A stretch of DNA of 64,000 bases. It comes from Dyadobacter sp. (lineage in GTDB: Bacteria; Bacteroidota; Bacteroidia; Cytophagales; Spirosomataceae). Positions within the stretch are counted from its first letter, which is position 1. Every line of letters starts with the position of its first letter. The stretch is taken from the NCBI RefSeq assembly GCF_017744695.1, contig NZ_JAGIAS010000001.1, positions 339,013 through 403,012 on the forward strand, written 5' to 3'. A program made the translations under genes and the position numbers. Below the pieces are notes generated by a model. It searched no databases. It saw only the letters and a program-made list of their open reading frames with translations, and was not told the origin of the DNA. This document shows positions 53,809 through 62,834 of the stretch, one piece after another.

Positions 53809-55050
53809 CTATTGAAAATCCAGGTCATTTTCGTCAAACACATGCAGAATAGGATAGCTCAGGTCAGGAGAAATAAATTCCCATCGCTTTTCGCCGGATT
53901 TTTTATCAAAGGCCAGGAGCGTTTTTTCACTCACCAAAACATACAAAAAATTATTTTTCACCTGTACGTTTCGGGGATATTGCCAAATACCGTCCCCTGT
54001 CATGGCTTTCCAGGAAAGCTCGCCGGTATTTTTATCCAGTGCATATATATTTCCATTACGACGACTGAAATAAATGCCACTGTCCGTCACTGTCAGTCCG
54101 GTAAAATGATAGTTCTCATTATCCGCTTTAAACTCCCATTTCCTGATACCGGTTTTTCTATCCACGGCATACAACCTCCCCATTGAAGCTGTCACAAATA
54201 TTAAGTCCTTTGACTGGGCAACGCGGGAAACATCCACAGGTTCGGATGCTGTAAATGTCCATTCTATACTATTGGTTCGCTCGTTAACAAGTGAAAGTTT
54301 ATGCTCTTTCGGCACCAGCACCATTCCCTGGCCTGCCGGAGCAAAAGCGAAACTATTTATCGTCGCGATGAGCGCGCCGGTTTTAATATCCAGGACATCT
54401 GTTCTATTTTTCGGCGCGTTGCTGATGTACACCTTTCCCTCATCTACCCGGACGCTGTTTGAATTTGCATCGGCCCCAAGTTCCCAAATAACTTTGTTTT
54501 GCGACATGTCGAATGCATAAACCGCATTGATGTACGGGATTTCGGTCTCCGATTTATATTGGGCCAGCACCGCCAGGTTTTGATATATCCCGATCAGATC
54601 TGCCTGTTGCCAGATGGAGCAACACCCCAGGGAATACCCTGGCTTTGATAACGTACTAAATTTTGCCTTTGTATTCCCCGAAGCGGCATCCAGTGCCAGC
54701 AAATTGGGTTGGGCATTTCCGGACTTGAACAATTCAACGGTATCCCCGAGGGCAGTTAGCGGGTTGTTAAATGGTGCATGCAAATACAAACTGCGATTCG
54801 CAAGAATCAATTTACCGCTGGGAGCACTTAAATCATTGATCCACCCGCCCAAAATACTGCTCCGGTCAAGCACCCATTTGATACGACCTGTTTCTCCATC
54901 AAGCGCGTAACGCTTGCCGGAAGTTTCCGGGCTGAGGATAACGAGCGCCTTCCCCGGAGCAGGTTCCTCTTCGGACTGATGTTTACAAGCGGATAAAGAC
55001 CACACCGCAAAAAATGCGAATCCAATAAATGTCTTCGAAAATAATTTCAT
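53809..55050 (-). CDS. PQQ-repeat beta-propeller lipoprotein
   Basis: About 413 residues. MKLFSKTFIGFAFFAVWSLSAC ends in a lipobox cysteine (two codons further upstream, 55056, another ATG is in frame). The body has PQQ-type WD-like blades (ALDGETGRIKWVLD, AFDMSQNKVIWELG, AVDRKTGIRKWEFK, ALDKNTGELSWKAM, AFDKKSGEKRWEF). The fold is like BamB, but the protein has no BamB neighbours; a PQQ-enzyme or scaffold role is uncertain. It converges on the SusD gene with a shared terminator. Confidence 0.82.
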   Translation of the reverse strand: MKLFSKTFIGFAFFAVWSLSACKHQSEEEPAPGKALVILSPETSGKRYALDGETGRIKWVLDRSSILGGWINDLSAPSGKLILANRSLYLHAPFNNPLTALGDTVELFKSGNAQPNLLALDAASGNTKAKFSTLSKPGYSLGCCSIWQQADLIGIYQNLAVLAQYKSETEIPYINAVYAFDMSQNKVIWELGADANSNSVRVDEGKVYISNAPKNRTDVLDIKTGALIATINSFAFAPAGQGMVLVPKEHKLSLVNERTNSIEWTFTASEPVDVSRVAQSKDLIFVTASMGRLYAVDRKTGIRKWEFKADNENYHFTGLTVTDSGIYFSRRNGNIYALDKNTGELSWKAMTGDGIWQYPRNVQVKNNFLYVLVSEKTLLAFDKKSGEKRWEFISPDLSYPILHVFDENDLDFQ

Positions 55051-55378
55051 AATCAAAACGCTATGAGGTTTGGGATTTCACGAAAATGCCGCGTAGATGA
55101 AAAAGCGGACAACAATCATGCACTAAGACCAGCGTAAAGGGCCGGAGGGTTGCATGGATGAACACGAAGGGCCGCATTATTGCATGTACAAGGGAGAGCC
55201 TTGCGAAGTCGTTATAAAGGACGGTTTATTAAATACTATTACGAAACGTTCGTCTATATTGAACCAGCATTAAGACCCGATACCGAAACACGGTACAGTA
55301 CTATGTTCGATTCTCCAATTGTTTTCTCCTGGAAAAAGGCGCGACGCCAATGAGGCTGTTCGCTAACCGACGAGCGTG
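55051..55378. other. Intergenic region with one possible small ORF
   Basis: About 320 bases between two minus-strand genes. The only notable content is a 39-codon plus-strand frame at 55154-55273 (listed separately). No promoter matching TTG-N20-TAnnTTTG was recognised for the PQQ lipoprotein. Confidence 0.5.
55154..55273 (+). CDS. Possible 39-residue small protein
   Basis: ATG at 55154 to TAA at 55271-55273. The sequence looks more protein-like than chance: MDEHEGPHYCMYKGEP, then CEVVIKDGLLNTITKR. It is too short for standard gene callers, has no signal peptide and no ribosome-binding site that I can recognise. No family is known to me. It lies against the direction of its neighbours. Confidence 0.3.
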   Translation: MDEHEGPHYCMYKGEPCEVVIKDGLLNTITKRSSILNQH

Positions 55379-57241
55379 TCAGGACGAACCGTAAGTAAGT
55401 TCATTTTGCCCTCCCGTGTCCGGCCCCAGAAATAGCCTGGCGTAAATTCTGACTAATGCGAGGCCGCTTAGCACAAATTCTGCCGAGACAAGAAATGCCA
55501 GCACCGGCTGATCCTGGTGTATATGCGAAAACATCAGGTCCTCCCCGATAAAAGTTGGCGTGATGGGGAATCCGGCGAGCCCCAGGCAGGAAAGAAAAAA
55601 GATGGCTGCCGTTCCGGGATGTGTTTCGATGTAGCCGTGAAATCTGCTTAAACCAATATGCCTCCGGGTTTTACCGAGCTGGTTCAGACATAGCAACCCG
55701 ATCCCCCCCGAGAGAACAACCCCGCTGAGATAAAGGTAGACCTGGGCAAAAGAAAAGTTTTCGTTGAATGATGCCGAAAGCGCTATCCAGAAATGGGCCA
55801 TGACCAGCAGCACCCAACCCAGTTTAATATCCCGCTGCTTGGCAAATGCACGCGCAGTCATCCCCAGGGCAACAATGGCAAAAGCCAGAGCAAGGACAGG
55901 GCGCACCCGGATGTGAACCAGCTGCTGATGGTGCGCCAGATATACACCGCCCAGGTACACCGGTATAAAGAACAGAGCCAACAGACGGGCACTAAAAAAA
56001 CCGAGAGATCTGCCGATTGACTTCAACGGCACCCACAGGCATTTGTTCAATAAGGCGTCCAGGTTGAACTCCTGTATGGCAAGCATATACAACGTCATAC
56101 CGAACCGTGTGGGCAGTTGAGTGGCAAATGCCGGCCGCCTGGTAAAATTGGGCCCCGGCTGGTTGGCAACAAGAAAGCTCACAACCGACGGGGACACCAG
56201 GAGTTGATAGGTCCTCAAAAACGCATTCCCCATAAAATGTATCAGGGCTGCATTTTCAAAACCGGCCGCCACCTCCACGAAAATGAGTCCTATCTGGGAG
56301 ACAGATGCATAGGCGATCTGTCCCTTTACGGTCGGCTGTACACGCGCGATCAACGTCGTTACCAGGCTGGTCAAAAGGCCGGTCGCCCCGATCAGGATAC
56401 GGACCAGCAACTGGCCCTGCCAGAAAGGCCAGGTCCTCATCAACAAAAAGACCCCGATATGGACCGATAGGGAGCCGTAGAAGATTGCCGTCGAAGGTGT
56501 CGGCCCCTCCATCGCTCTTGGCAGCCAGAACGAAAACGGCAACTGGGCCGACTTGGCCGCAGCAGCAAGCAGGATCATCATTGAAATAAACACCACGACC
56601 GGCTCCGGGGTTGGCAGTTGCGTCTGGGGCAGGCTGGTAATCCGGTCGAATGGGACCGCTCCATGCCACAGGTGATGGCTCATCCACATCGCCAGCAGGA
56701 TCCCTACATCCGCCAACCGGTAAATTGAAAACACTTTCAGGGCGTTCCTTACCGGCAACAGCCGATTGCGGTAGAAGGCTATCAGCAAAAATGAAGAAAT
56801 GCCCAGGACTTCCCAGCCTATGAAAAGAACTTCATAGTTTCCTGAAAAAATAATGATGTTATAACCCAGGAAAAAAAGCAGCACTGTGCGAAAAAACCTT
56901 TTGTACCCCGGCTCCCTGTGCAGGTAATACCTGCTGTATTTAACAATGAGGATAGTCAACAGCGCGCCCGTCAACAAATAGACCGCGGTGATTTTGTCAA
57001 AAATAAGACAGAGTCCCAAACCATCAAGACCTTGTGTGGAAAGTGTTGTACCAGATTGATGCAAAGTAGCCGCGCCGGCTCCAAGCCACGCCGTAGTCAA
57101 TAGCGCAGCAGCCAGTAAATGCACACCAATCGTGCCCAGCGCCACTAGCGATATCAGGCGCTCGCGGTTGTGGGGAATGACCAGACTGACGGCGAAACCG
57201 AGGAAAGGAAGCAGAATAAACAATATGAGTGTACCGGCCAT
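55379..57241 (-). CDS. dabB: DabB-like proton-conducting membrane subunit of inorganic-carbon pump
   Basis: A 620-residue polytopic membrane protein of the NuoL/MrpA antiporter family (about fourteen or more helices; core motifs FIGWEVLGISSFLLIAFYRN, TPSTAIFYGSLSVHIGVF, GQIAYASVSQIGLIFVE). There are no other complex I genes here; instead it follows the DabA gene with three bases between them, the arrangement of the DAB (DABs accumulate bicarbonate) system. DabB is thought to supply a cation gradient that drives one-way CO2 hydration by DabA. The gene order is dabA then dabB on the minus strand. Confidence 0.85.
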   Translation of the reverse strand: MAGTLILFILLPFLGFAVSLVIPHNRERLISLVALGTIGVHLLAAALLTTAWLGAGAATLHQSGTTLSTQGLDGLGLCLIFDKITAVYLLTGALLTILIVKYSRYYLHREPGYKRFFRTVLLFFLGYNIIIFSGNYEVLFIGWEVLGISSFLLIAFYRNRLLPVRNALKVFSIYRLADVGILLAMWMSHHLWHGAVPFDRITSLPQTQLPTPEPVVVFISMMILLAAAAKSAQLPFSFWLPRAMEGPTPSTAIFYGSLSVHIGVFLLMRTWPFWQGQLLVRILIGATGLLTSLVTTLIARVQPTVKGQIAYASVSQIGLIFVEVAAGFENAALIHFMGNAFLRTYQLLVSPSVVSFLVANQPGPNFTRRPAFATQLPTRFGMTLYMLAIQEFNLDALLNKCLWVPLKSIGRSLGFFSARLLALFFIPVYLGGVYLAHHQQLVHIRVRPVLALAFAIVALGMTARAFAKQRDIKLGWVLLVMAHFWIALSASFNENFSFAQVYLYLSGVVLSGGIGLLCLNQLGKTRRHIGLSRFHGYIETHPGTAAIFFLSCLGLAGFPITPTFIGEDLMFSHIHQDQPVLAFLVSAEFVLSGLALVRIYARLFLGPDTGGQNELTYGSS

Positions 57242-57244
57242 AGA

Positions 57245-59797
57245 TTAAGACGGGAGCAAATGAACGGGGATATTTTCATGTCTGGATTCCAGCAAACGGT
57301 CCATGTCGCCGATACGGTCCGGCGGCCCACCCAAAGGGAGGTAGTCGGTGAAGCGGCGCCCTGTCAGCCTGGCCAGTGCGCGCGTCTGCGGATGGACAGC
57401 TACCAGATGAACCCACCCGTTGAAAAGCCATTGTTGCAGTTGCGGCGTCTGATCGATGACTTTCATGACCACCTCGGGGCTCTGCTCTACGATCATCAAT
57501 AAGCGAACGGGGTCATGCAGTTCGACCATCTGACTGGGAAGTCCCGTCCTCAGATCGCCTTCAATGCCGTTGGCCACTGCAAACAATCCCACAATATTAT
57601 GCGGGAGCTTGCTGCCTGCACCGAGCCGGTCATTGTCCATCCGGGAAAAGTAATATTCCAGGTTAATACCTCCGCAAACGGGTACTGCTGCTTTCATAAC
57701 TTCACCTAAAAGCACCCCTTTCGGATCATGGGCCGGATTATAGGAATTCAGAAAAGAACGTCGGTCCAGGAAAAGGTTTTTGGATAGCTGCCGGCTACCA
57801 ACAATGCAGACCGCATTGGTGGCATGGTTGAGTTCCGGCCTTGGTTCAAACAGGGATACCGAGCGCGCCCTGACGAGCTGATGTACTTTACGGATATCCA
57901 ATCCGGTGTCAATCAGTTCGAACCTTCTGGACCTTTCCTTTGCGTTCCGGTCCAGGGCCTCCCTGATGGTTTCTTTTTGCTTCCGGTGCTTTTTCAAAAA
58001 CGCGGCAGGAAGAAGCCCCGTGTCAAAAAAGGACATATCGTCGCGCGTTGTGTCGTGCTGGGCACCGACAAACCATGTTCCATCCGGGATATCGATCCCT
58101 TTGGCACGCAGCAGCTGCCTGACCTGCGGGTGGTTGGCCATGCGTGCGAATACACGCGCATTAATCCCGCCAGGCCTACCCGAACACGCTCCGCAGTCAT
58201 ATGCGGCATAATGCGGGTTATTAACGCTGCTGGCACCATGTCCGACGATGTAGACGATTGGTGCAAACCCGTCGGTCAAATCGATGCCCCTTAAAAGATT
58301 CTCCACACGCTCCGCCATTTCCGCCGGCTTAAAGCCTACCTGCAAGCCGCCTTCGGTAGGATACGACGGGTCGTATTCGACAGTGAGCCGCGAATCCCTC
58401 TGCTTTCTACCAAACAGGGAAGTGCTGACCAGCCCAAAGGAAGGAATGACAATATTCAAAAACAGCCTGAATGCCGCCCAGAAGCCGATGGTTTGGGAAA
58501 TGAGCCATCCTCGCAACAGCGAATCGGCCCGTCCGGGAAAGTAAACACCGGCGGTAGTCCTGGTAGCCTCGCCGGTAGCCTTGATCAAATACCCGGGATC
58601 CACAAGCGCCGGGCATTGTTTCTGGTATGGGCTTTGAGGGGAAGGCTCAAAGAAAAATTCGACGCCAAAAAAGCCCGGCGTACCAAATGTTTCACATAAA
58701 GGGTCCAGCTGCTCGATGTAACGCCTGAGCGAGCCGCTCCGGTCATCCAGGCAAAATACATACTGAGCCGAGCTCTGCCCCTGTTTTTCGACCTTCGGAT
58801 TTTGCCCGCTGATTCCTGAAAGAACCTGATCGTAATAGCTCCATTCGAATGCCGTTTGCCAAATAGCAAGCACCAGGTCAATTTCTCTCCCTTGCAGGTC
58901 GGCAAACAGATATTCCGGTTTTGTCTTGATTTCCGCGCCCAACGGCTTCCAGTCCTCGCCAAGCCTGAAATCCAGCGCGTCTATTTCCAGCAGTAATTCA
59001 AAAATAATCAGTTCTTGCAGCGATATACTTCTCAGTACCGTCAGGCTTTGAGGATGCGCTTCGATATGGGCCACCATTCCAGACCAGCCAGGGTGTGCAA
59101 ATTGCTGGTCAAAAAGATAGTGTTCAAAAAGTGACGGGTCACCCACAACCAATTCGAGCAGGCCTTCCAATCCACAGGACGTATCCAGCAGCAGTCTGCG
59201 TGCTCTTTGCGTCTTAAAAAAGCTCGTTAGGCTACCGCGTTCCATCGCGCGCAGTGACGCCAGCAATCCCTCCTGCGAAGCCGGGAAGCTACTACTTGCG
59301 ACGCCCTGATCCAGGTATGCCGACAAAATGCGGAATAGCGTGGGATGCACATGCGCGTCCAGGTTTAGCTGGTAGTTCTTCTTCCAGTAAACACGCAATG
59401 CTCCTATCCGGGGATGATTGTAAACGTGATATGGCTTGTCAAGGAGTTTTTCCAGCCAATCTGCCAAGGGCTGCTCTCCTGCCCTTTCCAAAATAGCCCT
59501 TTCCAGGATCGCGTGCGTAATACGTCCCTGTTGGTAAAGCGCCCGGTACTCCTGCAAATGCAGATACGTACGGTAACCGAATATCCGGGAGGCCTCTGTT
59601 ACAGCCTGTTCAAAAGGCAGGTCCTGAAAGGCGTGTAGCGTATTATGATGGATAAAATCCTTCAAAGGGGCCTGAGCGGGCAAAAATTCTTTCAATTGCC
59701 CCAGCACTTTTTCAGGATCGAATGAAGCCTTCCGCCCTGATTTATCTTCGCCGTACGGCATGGACTCCGTACTACCTCCCGCCCTCATATAGATCAA
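57245..59797 (-). CDS. dabA: DabA (DUF2309/YbcC) zinc-dependent CO2-hydrating subunit
   Basis: An 850-residue protein of the YbcC/UPF0753/DUF2309 family. The beta-carbonic-anhydrase-like zinc site is intact: C349 and D351 in VFCLDDRSG, H520 in YIVGHGASS and C535 in YDCGACSG, with the same spacing as C351, D353, H524 and C539 of Halothiobacillus DabA. The N-terminal part includes LKDFIHHNTLHAFQDLPF, a family motif. Mostly soluble with few hydrophobic stretches, it would sit on the inner face of the membrane bound to DabB. Start could also be 59788 or 59761. The pump supplies bicarbonate, in heterotrophs probably for carboxylases at low CO2. Confidence 0.9.
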   Translation of the reverse strand: MIYMRAGGSTESMPYGEDKSGRKASFDPEKVLGQLKEFLPAQAPLKDFIHHNTLHAFQDLPFEQAVTEASRIFGYRTYLHLQEYRALYQQGRITHAILERAILERAGEQPLADWLEKLLDKPYHVYNHPRIGALRVYWKKNYQLNLDAHVHPTLFRILSAYLDQGVASSSFPASQEGLLASLRAMERGSLTSFFKTQRARRLLLDTSCGLEGLLELVVGDPSLFEHYLFDQQFAHPGWSGMVAHIEAHPQSLTVLRSISLQELIIFELLLEIDALDFRLGEDWKPLGAEIKTKPEYLFADLQGREIDLVLAIWQTAFEWSYYDQVLSGISGQNPKVEKQGQSSAQYVFCLDDRSGSLRRYIEQLDPLCETFGTPGFFGVEFFFEPSPQSPYQKQCPALVDPGYLIKATGEATRTTAGVYFPGRADSLLRGWLISQTIGFWAAFRLFLNIVIPSFGLVSTSLFGRKQRDSRLTVEYDPSYPTEGGLQVGFKPAEMAERVENLLRGIDLTDGFAPIVYIVGHGASSVNNPHYAAYDCGACSGRPGGINARVFARMANHPQVRQLLRAKGIDIPDGTWFVGAQHDTTRDDMSFFDTGLLPAAFLKKHRKQKETIREALDRNAKERSRRFELIDTGLDIRKVHQLVRARSVSLFEPRPELNHATNAVCIVGSRQLSKNLFLDRRSFLNSYNPAHDPKGVLLGEVMKAAVPVCGGINLEYYFSRMDNDRLGAGSKLPHNIVGLFAVANGIEGDLRTGLPSQMVELHDPVRLLMIVEQSPEVVMKVIDQTPQLQQWLFNGWVHLVAVHPQTRALARLTGRRFTDYLPLGGPPDRIGDMDRLLESRHENIPVHLLPS

Positions 59798-60075
59798 TTC
59801 AATTATTTGAGCACATCCTGTGATCGCGGTTGTCTCCCACTTGCGTGCGATTCAATTTTTACATCTATCATTATATTAGAATATTCAAATATAACAACTC
59901 ATATGGTGAGATACAAACGTCCCTCTTCTCTCTCCCACACGACGTCAGCCGGGTTGGCGTGCAAGTATAATCTCCACCACCCCCACCTTATAACAAAATC
60001 AACTACATTTTGTACAAACCGAAGGGTGCATGCCACGGTATTTTTACAGCGAACAGTCGGCTTTGGAGTGAATAA

Positions 60076-60338
60076 TTGCTCACCTATGGTTGCAGCATTT
60101 GCCATGACGTGGACCTGCTCAAGGATTACATTCAGGATGGTTTCGTGAATATCTGGACCTTACCGTGCGCACCTGAATGCCGAAGTGCAAGTCAAGTTTT
60201 ACCTGTATCGTAGTCTTCGCAATGCGCTCCGGAAGGAGCTTCCGGCATATGCTCCGCTGGACGAACTGCCGGGAAACGACATTGCCGATCCCGAATCAAG
60301 TCCTGAAAATCGCTGGCTGATGGTCGAAACGGGCCGGA
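60076..60338 (+). pseudogene. ECF sigma factor remnant, frameshifted and truncated
   Basis: Sigma region 2 is readable in two frames: TYGCSICHDVDLLKDYIQD and GFVNIWT in the frame of 60103, then YRAHLNAEVQVKFYLYRSLR and NALRKELPAYAPLDELPG in the frame of 60185, the shift falling at about 60160. The N-terminus is lost upstream of 60076 (stop at 60073). After ESSPENRWLM, just before region 4, the similarity ends and a SusD fragment begins. The pieces match the Bacteroidota ECF sigma type that pairs with FecR. Confidence 0.75.
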
Positions 60339-60635
60339 ATACCGGCCATCGACCGGAAGCGCTATGATACCCGGGACAAACTCCGCGAAGCCATCCGCAA
60401 CGAGCGGCGCGTAGAAATGGCCGGTGAAGGACTTCGTTACTTTGACATTCTCCGATGGAAAACAGCTGAAAAAGTGCTGAATAAGGAAGTAGTCAGTATT
60501 GAAGTGCCCGGTGTATTACCCTTGCGGATCATTCACACCCGTCGGTTCGACGCTTCCAAAGATTACCAATGGCCCATTCCGCAGACGCCCATCGACAATG
60601 CCAAAAACCTGAAACAAAATCCCGCCTGGGAATAA
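60339..60635 (+). pseudogene. SusD C-terminal remnant
   Basis: From about 60339 the frame reads IPAIDRKRYDTRDKLREAI, RNERRVEMAGEGLRYFDILR and on to PQTPIDNAKNLKQNPAWE with stop at 60633-60635. This is the typical last 95-100 residues of a SusD protein, including the ERRVEMAGEGLRYFDLRRW motif. Everything before it is missing, so the anti-sigma, SusC and most of the SusD gene that should separate it from the sigma fragment have been deleted. Confidence 0.8.
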
Positions 60636-60646
60636 AAGGTATACCT

Positions 60647-62566
60647 ATGAAATCATGCATATTAGCTCTGTTTTTTCTGTTTGCATTACCCGCATTCCGG
60701 TCGGCACAAGAAGGGCCGTCCGAACCGACGGGCGAGCTGGTCAGGCTGGATTATCAAAACTCCGGTACGGCAGCCGATCTCGGTGCCGGGCTCTGGGCCT
60801 GGCCATTGCCCATGGACTATGATGGCGACGGCGATATGGACCTGCTGGTATCATGTCCCGATGTGCCTTACAACGGACTCTATTTTTTTGAAAACAAATC
60901 AGGTAAGAAAGTACCCGTATTCGAAGCACCTGCGCGCGTAGCTGCCGGCCTGAAGCACCCGCAGGTATCGTATGTAAATGGCCAGCCCCGGGTACTGGAC
61001 CAGGGTGCCGAGCTCACGGATTTCCTGCAAAGCAAAGGTGCCACCCGGCAGCCTGTTTATGCACCGGATTCGCTGCATACCGATTTCAAAAAGAAACCGC
61101 GCTTTGTACAATGGAAATGGGTCGATTATGACGCAGATGGCGACCAGGACCTGGTCGCGGGCATCGACGACTGGCTGGAATATGGTTGGGACAATGCGTT
61201 CGACTCCCAGGGCAAATGGACGAATGGCCCGCTTCACGGCTACGTGTACCTGATCGAAAACAGCAACGGAGAGTACAAAAACCGGGGCCGTTTGAAGGCT
61301 GGCGGCGAAATCCTGGATGTATACGGCCCGCCCTCCCCCAATTTTGCCGATTTCGACGGCGATGGCGACCTGGACCTGATCTGTGGCGAGTTCCTTGATA
61401 AATTTACCTGGTTCGAGAACATCGGCTCCGCTAAAAAGCCGGTGTATGCCCGTGGGCAACGGCTGGCCAATGCAAGCGGAGATATCCGGATGGACCTGGA
61501 AATGATCATCCCGGTGGCCGTCGACTGGGACCGCGACGGCCACGTCGATCTGGTTTGCGGCGATGAGGATGGCCGCGTGGCGTTGATCCGGAATACGGGG
61601 AAGAAGAAGGGGAATATGCCGCTTTTCGAATCGCCTTACTATTTCCAGCAGCGCGGAGGCTCCATTAAGTCAGGCGCATTGGCCACGCCGGTCGGTGTGG
61701 ATTGGGACGACGATGGCGACGAGGACATTGTCACCGGCAATTCGGCCGGCTACATCAGCTTCATCGAAAACAAGGGAGGCGGCGCCAGGCCCGATTTCGC
61801 CGCACCACGTTTGCTCAAAGCCGGGAACGAAGTCATACGCATTCAGGCAGGAGACAACGGGTCGATCCAGGGCCCCTGCGAGGCCAAATGGGGCTATACG
61901 ACCTTGTCCATAGCGGATTGGGACGGAGATGGGTTAAAGGACATCATCGTCAATTCCATTTGGGGTAAAGTGCAATGGTTCCGCAACCGCGGCAAAAAGG
62001 GAGCGCCGTTGCTGGACCCTGCCCGGCCGGTGGAAGTAGCCTGGACTGGCGCCGCTCCGAAACCTAAATGGATATGGTGGACACCCTCCGAAAATGAACT
62101 CGCTACCCAATGGCGCACGACACCGTATGCGATCGACTGGAACAAGGATGGCCTCACCGACCTTGTCCTGCTCGACCCGGAAGGTTACCTGGTGTGGCAC
62201 GAGCGGTTCAAAGGAAACAAAGGGCTGATGCTTCGTCCCGGCAAGCGCATTTTTGTGGATGAAAACGGAGAACCGCTACGCCTCAACAAGAAAGACAATG
62301 GCGGCAGCGGGCGCCGGAAATTTACGCTAACCGACTGGGATAAGGACGGCGACCTGGATATGCTTATCGACAGCCGGAATGTCGACTTGTATGAAAATAT
62401 CGGTGAAAAGGACGGCAAAGTGACGTTCCGGGGCAAAGGACCGCTTTCGGAACTGCGCCTGGCCGGCCACGACACCAGCCCCACTACTGTGGACTGGGAC
62501 AAAAACGGGCAACCTGATCTGCTGGTGGGCGCAGAGGATGGTCATTTCTATTACCTCAAAAGATAA
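60647..62566 (+). CDS. FG-GAP/VCBS-repeat secreted protein
   Basis: Start at 60647 (MKSCILALFFLFALPAFRSAQ) gives a signal peptide; the open frame extends 26 codons into the SusD remnant. The 639-residue protein is an integrin-like beta-propeller with at least nine calcium-binding loops of the DxDxDGxxD type (DYDGDGDMDLL, DYDADGDQDLV, DFDGDGDLDLI, DWDRDGHVDLV, DWDDDGDEDIV, DWDGDGLKDII, DWNKDGLTDLV, DWDKDGDLDML, DWDKNGQPDLL). No catalytic domain is attached. It lies 11 bases after the SusD stop, so it was the last gene of the deleted locus and may now be poorly expressed. Confidence 0.85.
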   Translation: MKSCILALFFLFALPAFRSAQEGPSEPTGELVRLDYQNSGTAADLGAGLWAWPLPMDYDGDGDMDLLVSCPDVPYNGLYFFENKSGKKVPVFEAPARVAAGLKHPQVSYVNGQPRVLDQGAELTDFLQSKGATRQPVYAPDSLHTDFKKKPRFVQWKWVDYDADGDQDLVAGIDDWLEYGWDNAFDSQGKWTNGPLHGYVYLIENSNGEYKNRGRLKAGGEILDVYGPPSPNFADFDGDGDLDLICGEFLDKFTWFENIGSAKKPVYARGQRLANASGDIRMDLEMIIPVAVDWDRDGHVDLVCGDEDGRVALIRNTGKKKGNMPLFESPYYFQQRGGSIKSGALATPVGVDWDDDGDEDIVTGNSAGYISFIENKGGGARPDFAAPRLLKAGNEVIRIQAGDNGSIQGPCEAKWGYTTLSIADWDGDGLKDIIVNSIWGKVQWFRNRGKKGAPLLDPARPVEVAWTGAAPKPKWIWWTPSENELATQWRTTPYAIDWNKDGLTDLVLLDPEGYLVWHERFKGNKGLMLRPGKRIFVDENGEPLRLNKKDNGGSGRRKFTLTDWDKDGDLDMLIDSRNVDLYENIGEKDGKVTFRGKGPLSELRLAGHDTSPTTVDWDKNGQPDLLVGAEDGHFYYLKR

Positions 62567-62671
62567 ATCAGTTTTAACCAGATGATGAAAATGTTGAACA
62601 ACCACGATGCCAATTTCCTGACGTTCCATCGCATTAAGAGTACGCGAAAAAATGACGGGCAATTCAAAGGC

Positions 62672-62714
62672 CGGGTCGCGTCACGTTCTTTGCCGGTGAC
62701 GACGATCCGACCCG
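62672..62714 (+). terminator. Hairpin after the FG-GAP gene
   Basis: CGGGTCG (62672-62678) and CGTCAC (62679-62684) pair with GTGACG (62696-62701) and CGACCCG (62708-62714), with a 6-base bulge on the right side. It lies about 110 bases beyond the stop. No T run follows. Confidence 0.5.
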
Positions 62715-62760
62715 CCAATAAACGTTGTAAAATTTTGCGAATTTTTGGTTGAAGTTTTCG

Positions 62761-62807
62761 ATCTTAACTTGGGTTAAGATATTCGTCAGGCATTCGGTTT
62801 AGTTTTG
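62761..62807 (+). promoter_or_regulatory. Operator-like palindrome and -7 element before hydrolase
   Basis: ATCTTAAC-TTGG-GTTAAGAT (62761-62780) is a perfect 8-base inverted repeat. A TAGTTTTG (62800-62807) fits TAnnTTTG and lies 27 bases before the ATG at 62835. The palindrome covers the place where a -33 TTG would be expected and no TTG is found there, so a bound regulator probably governs this promoter. Confidence 0.5.
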
Positions 62808-62834
62808 ACCCGAAACAAAAAATCAGCAAAGCAT

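Noticed and set aside
55379..57241. NADH dehydrogenase (complex I) subunit L
   Set aside because: The family match is real, but no other complex I genes are present and the direct partner is DabA, so the DabB assignment is better.
62582..62752. 56-codon frame after the FG-GAP gene
   Set aside because: It runs through the terminator-like hairpin at 62672-62714 and has no recognisable content.
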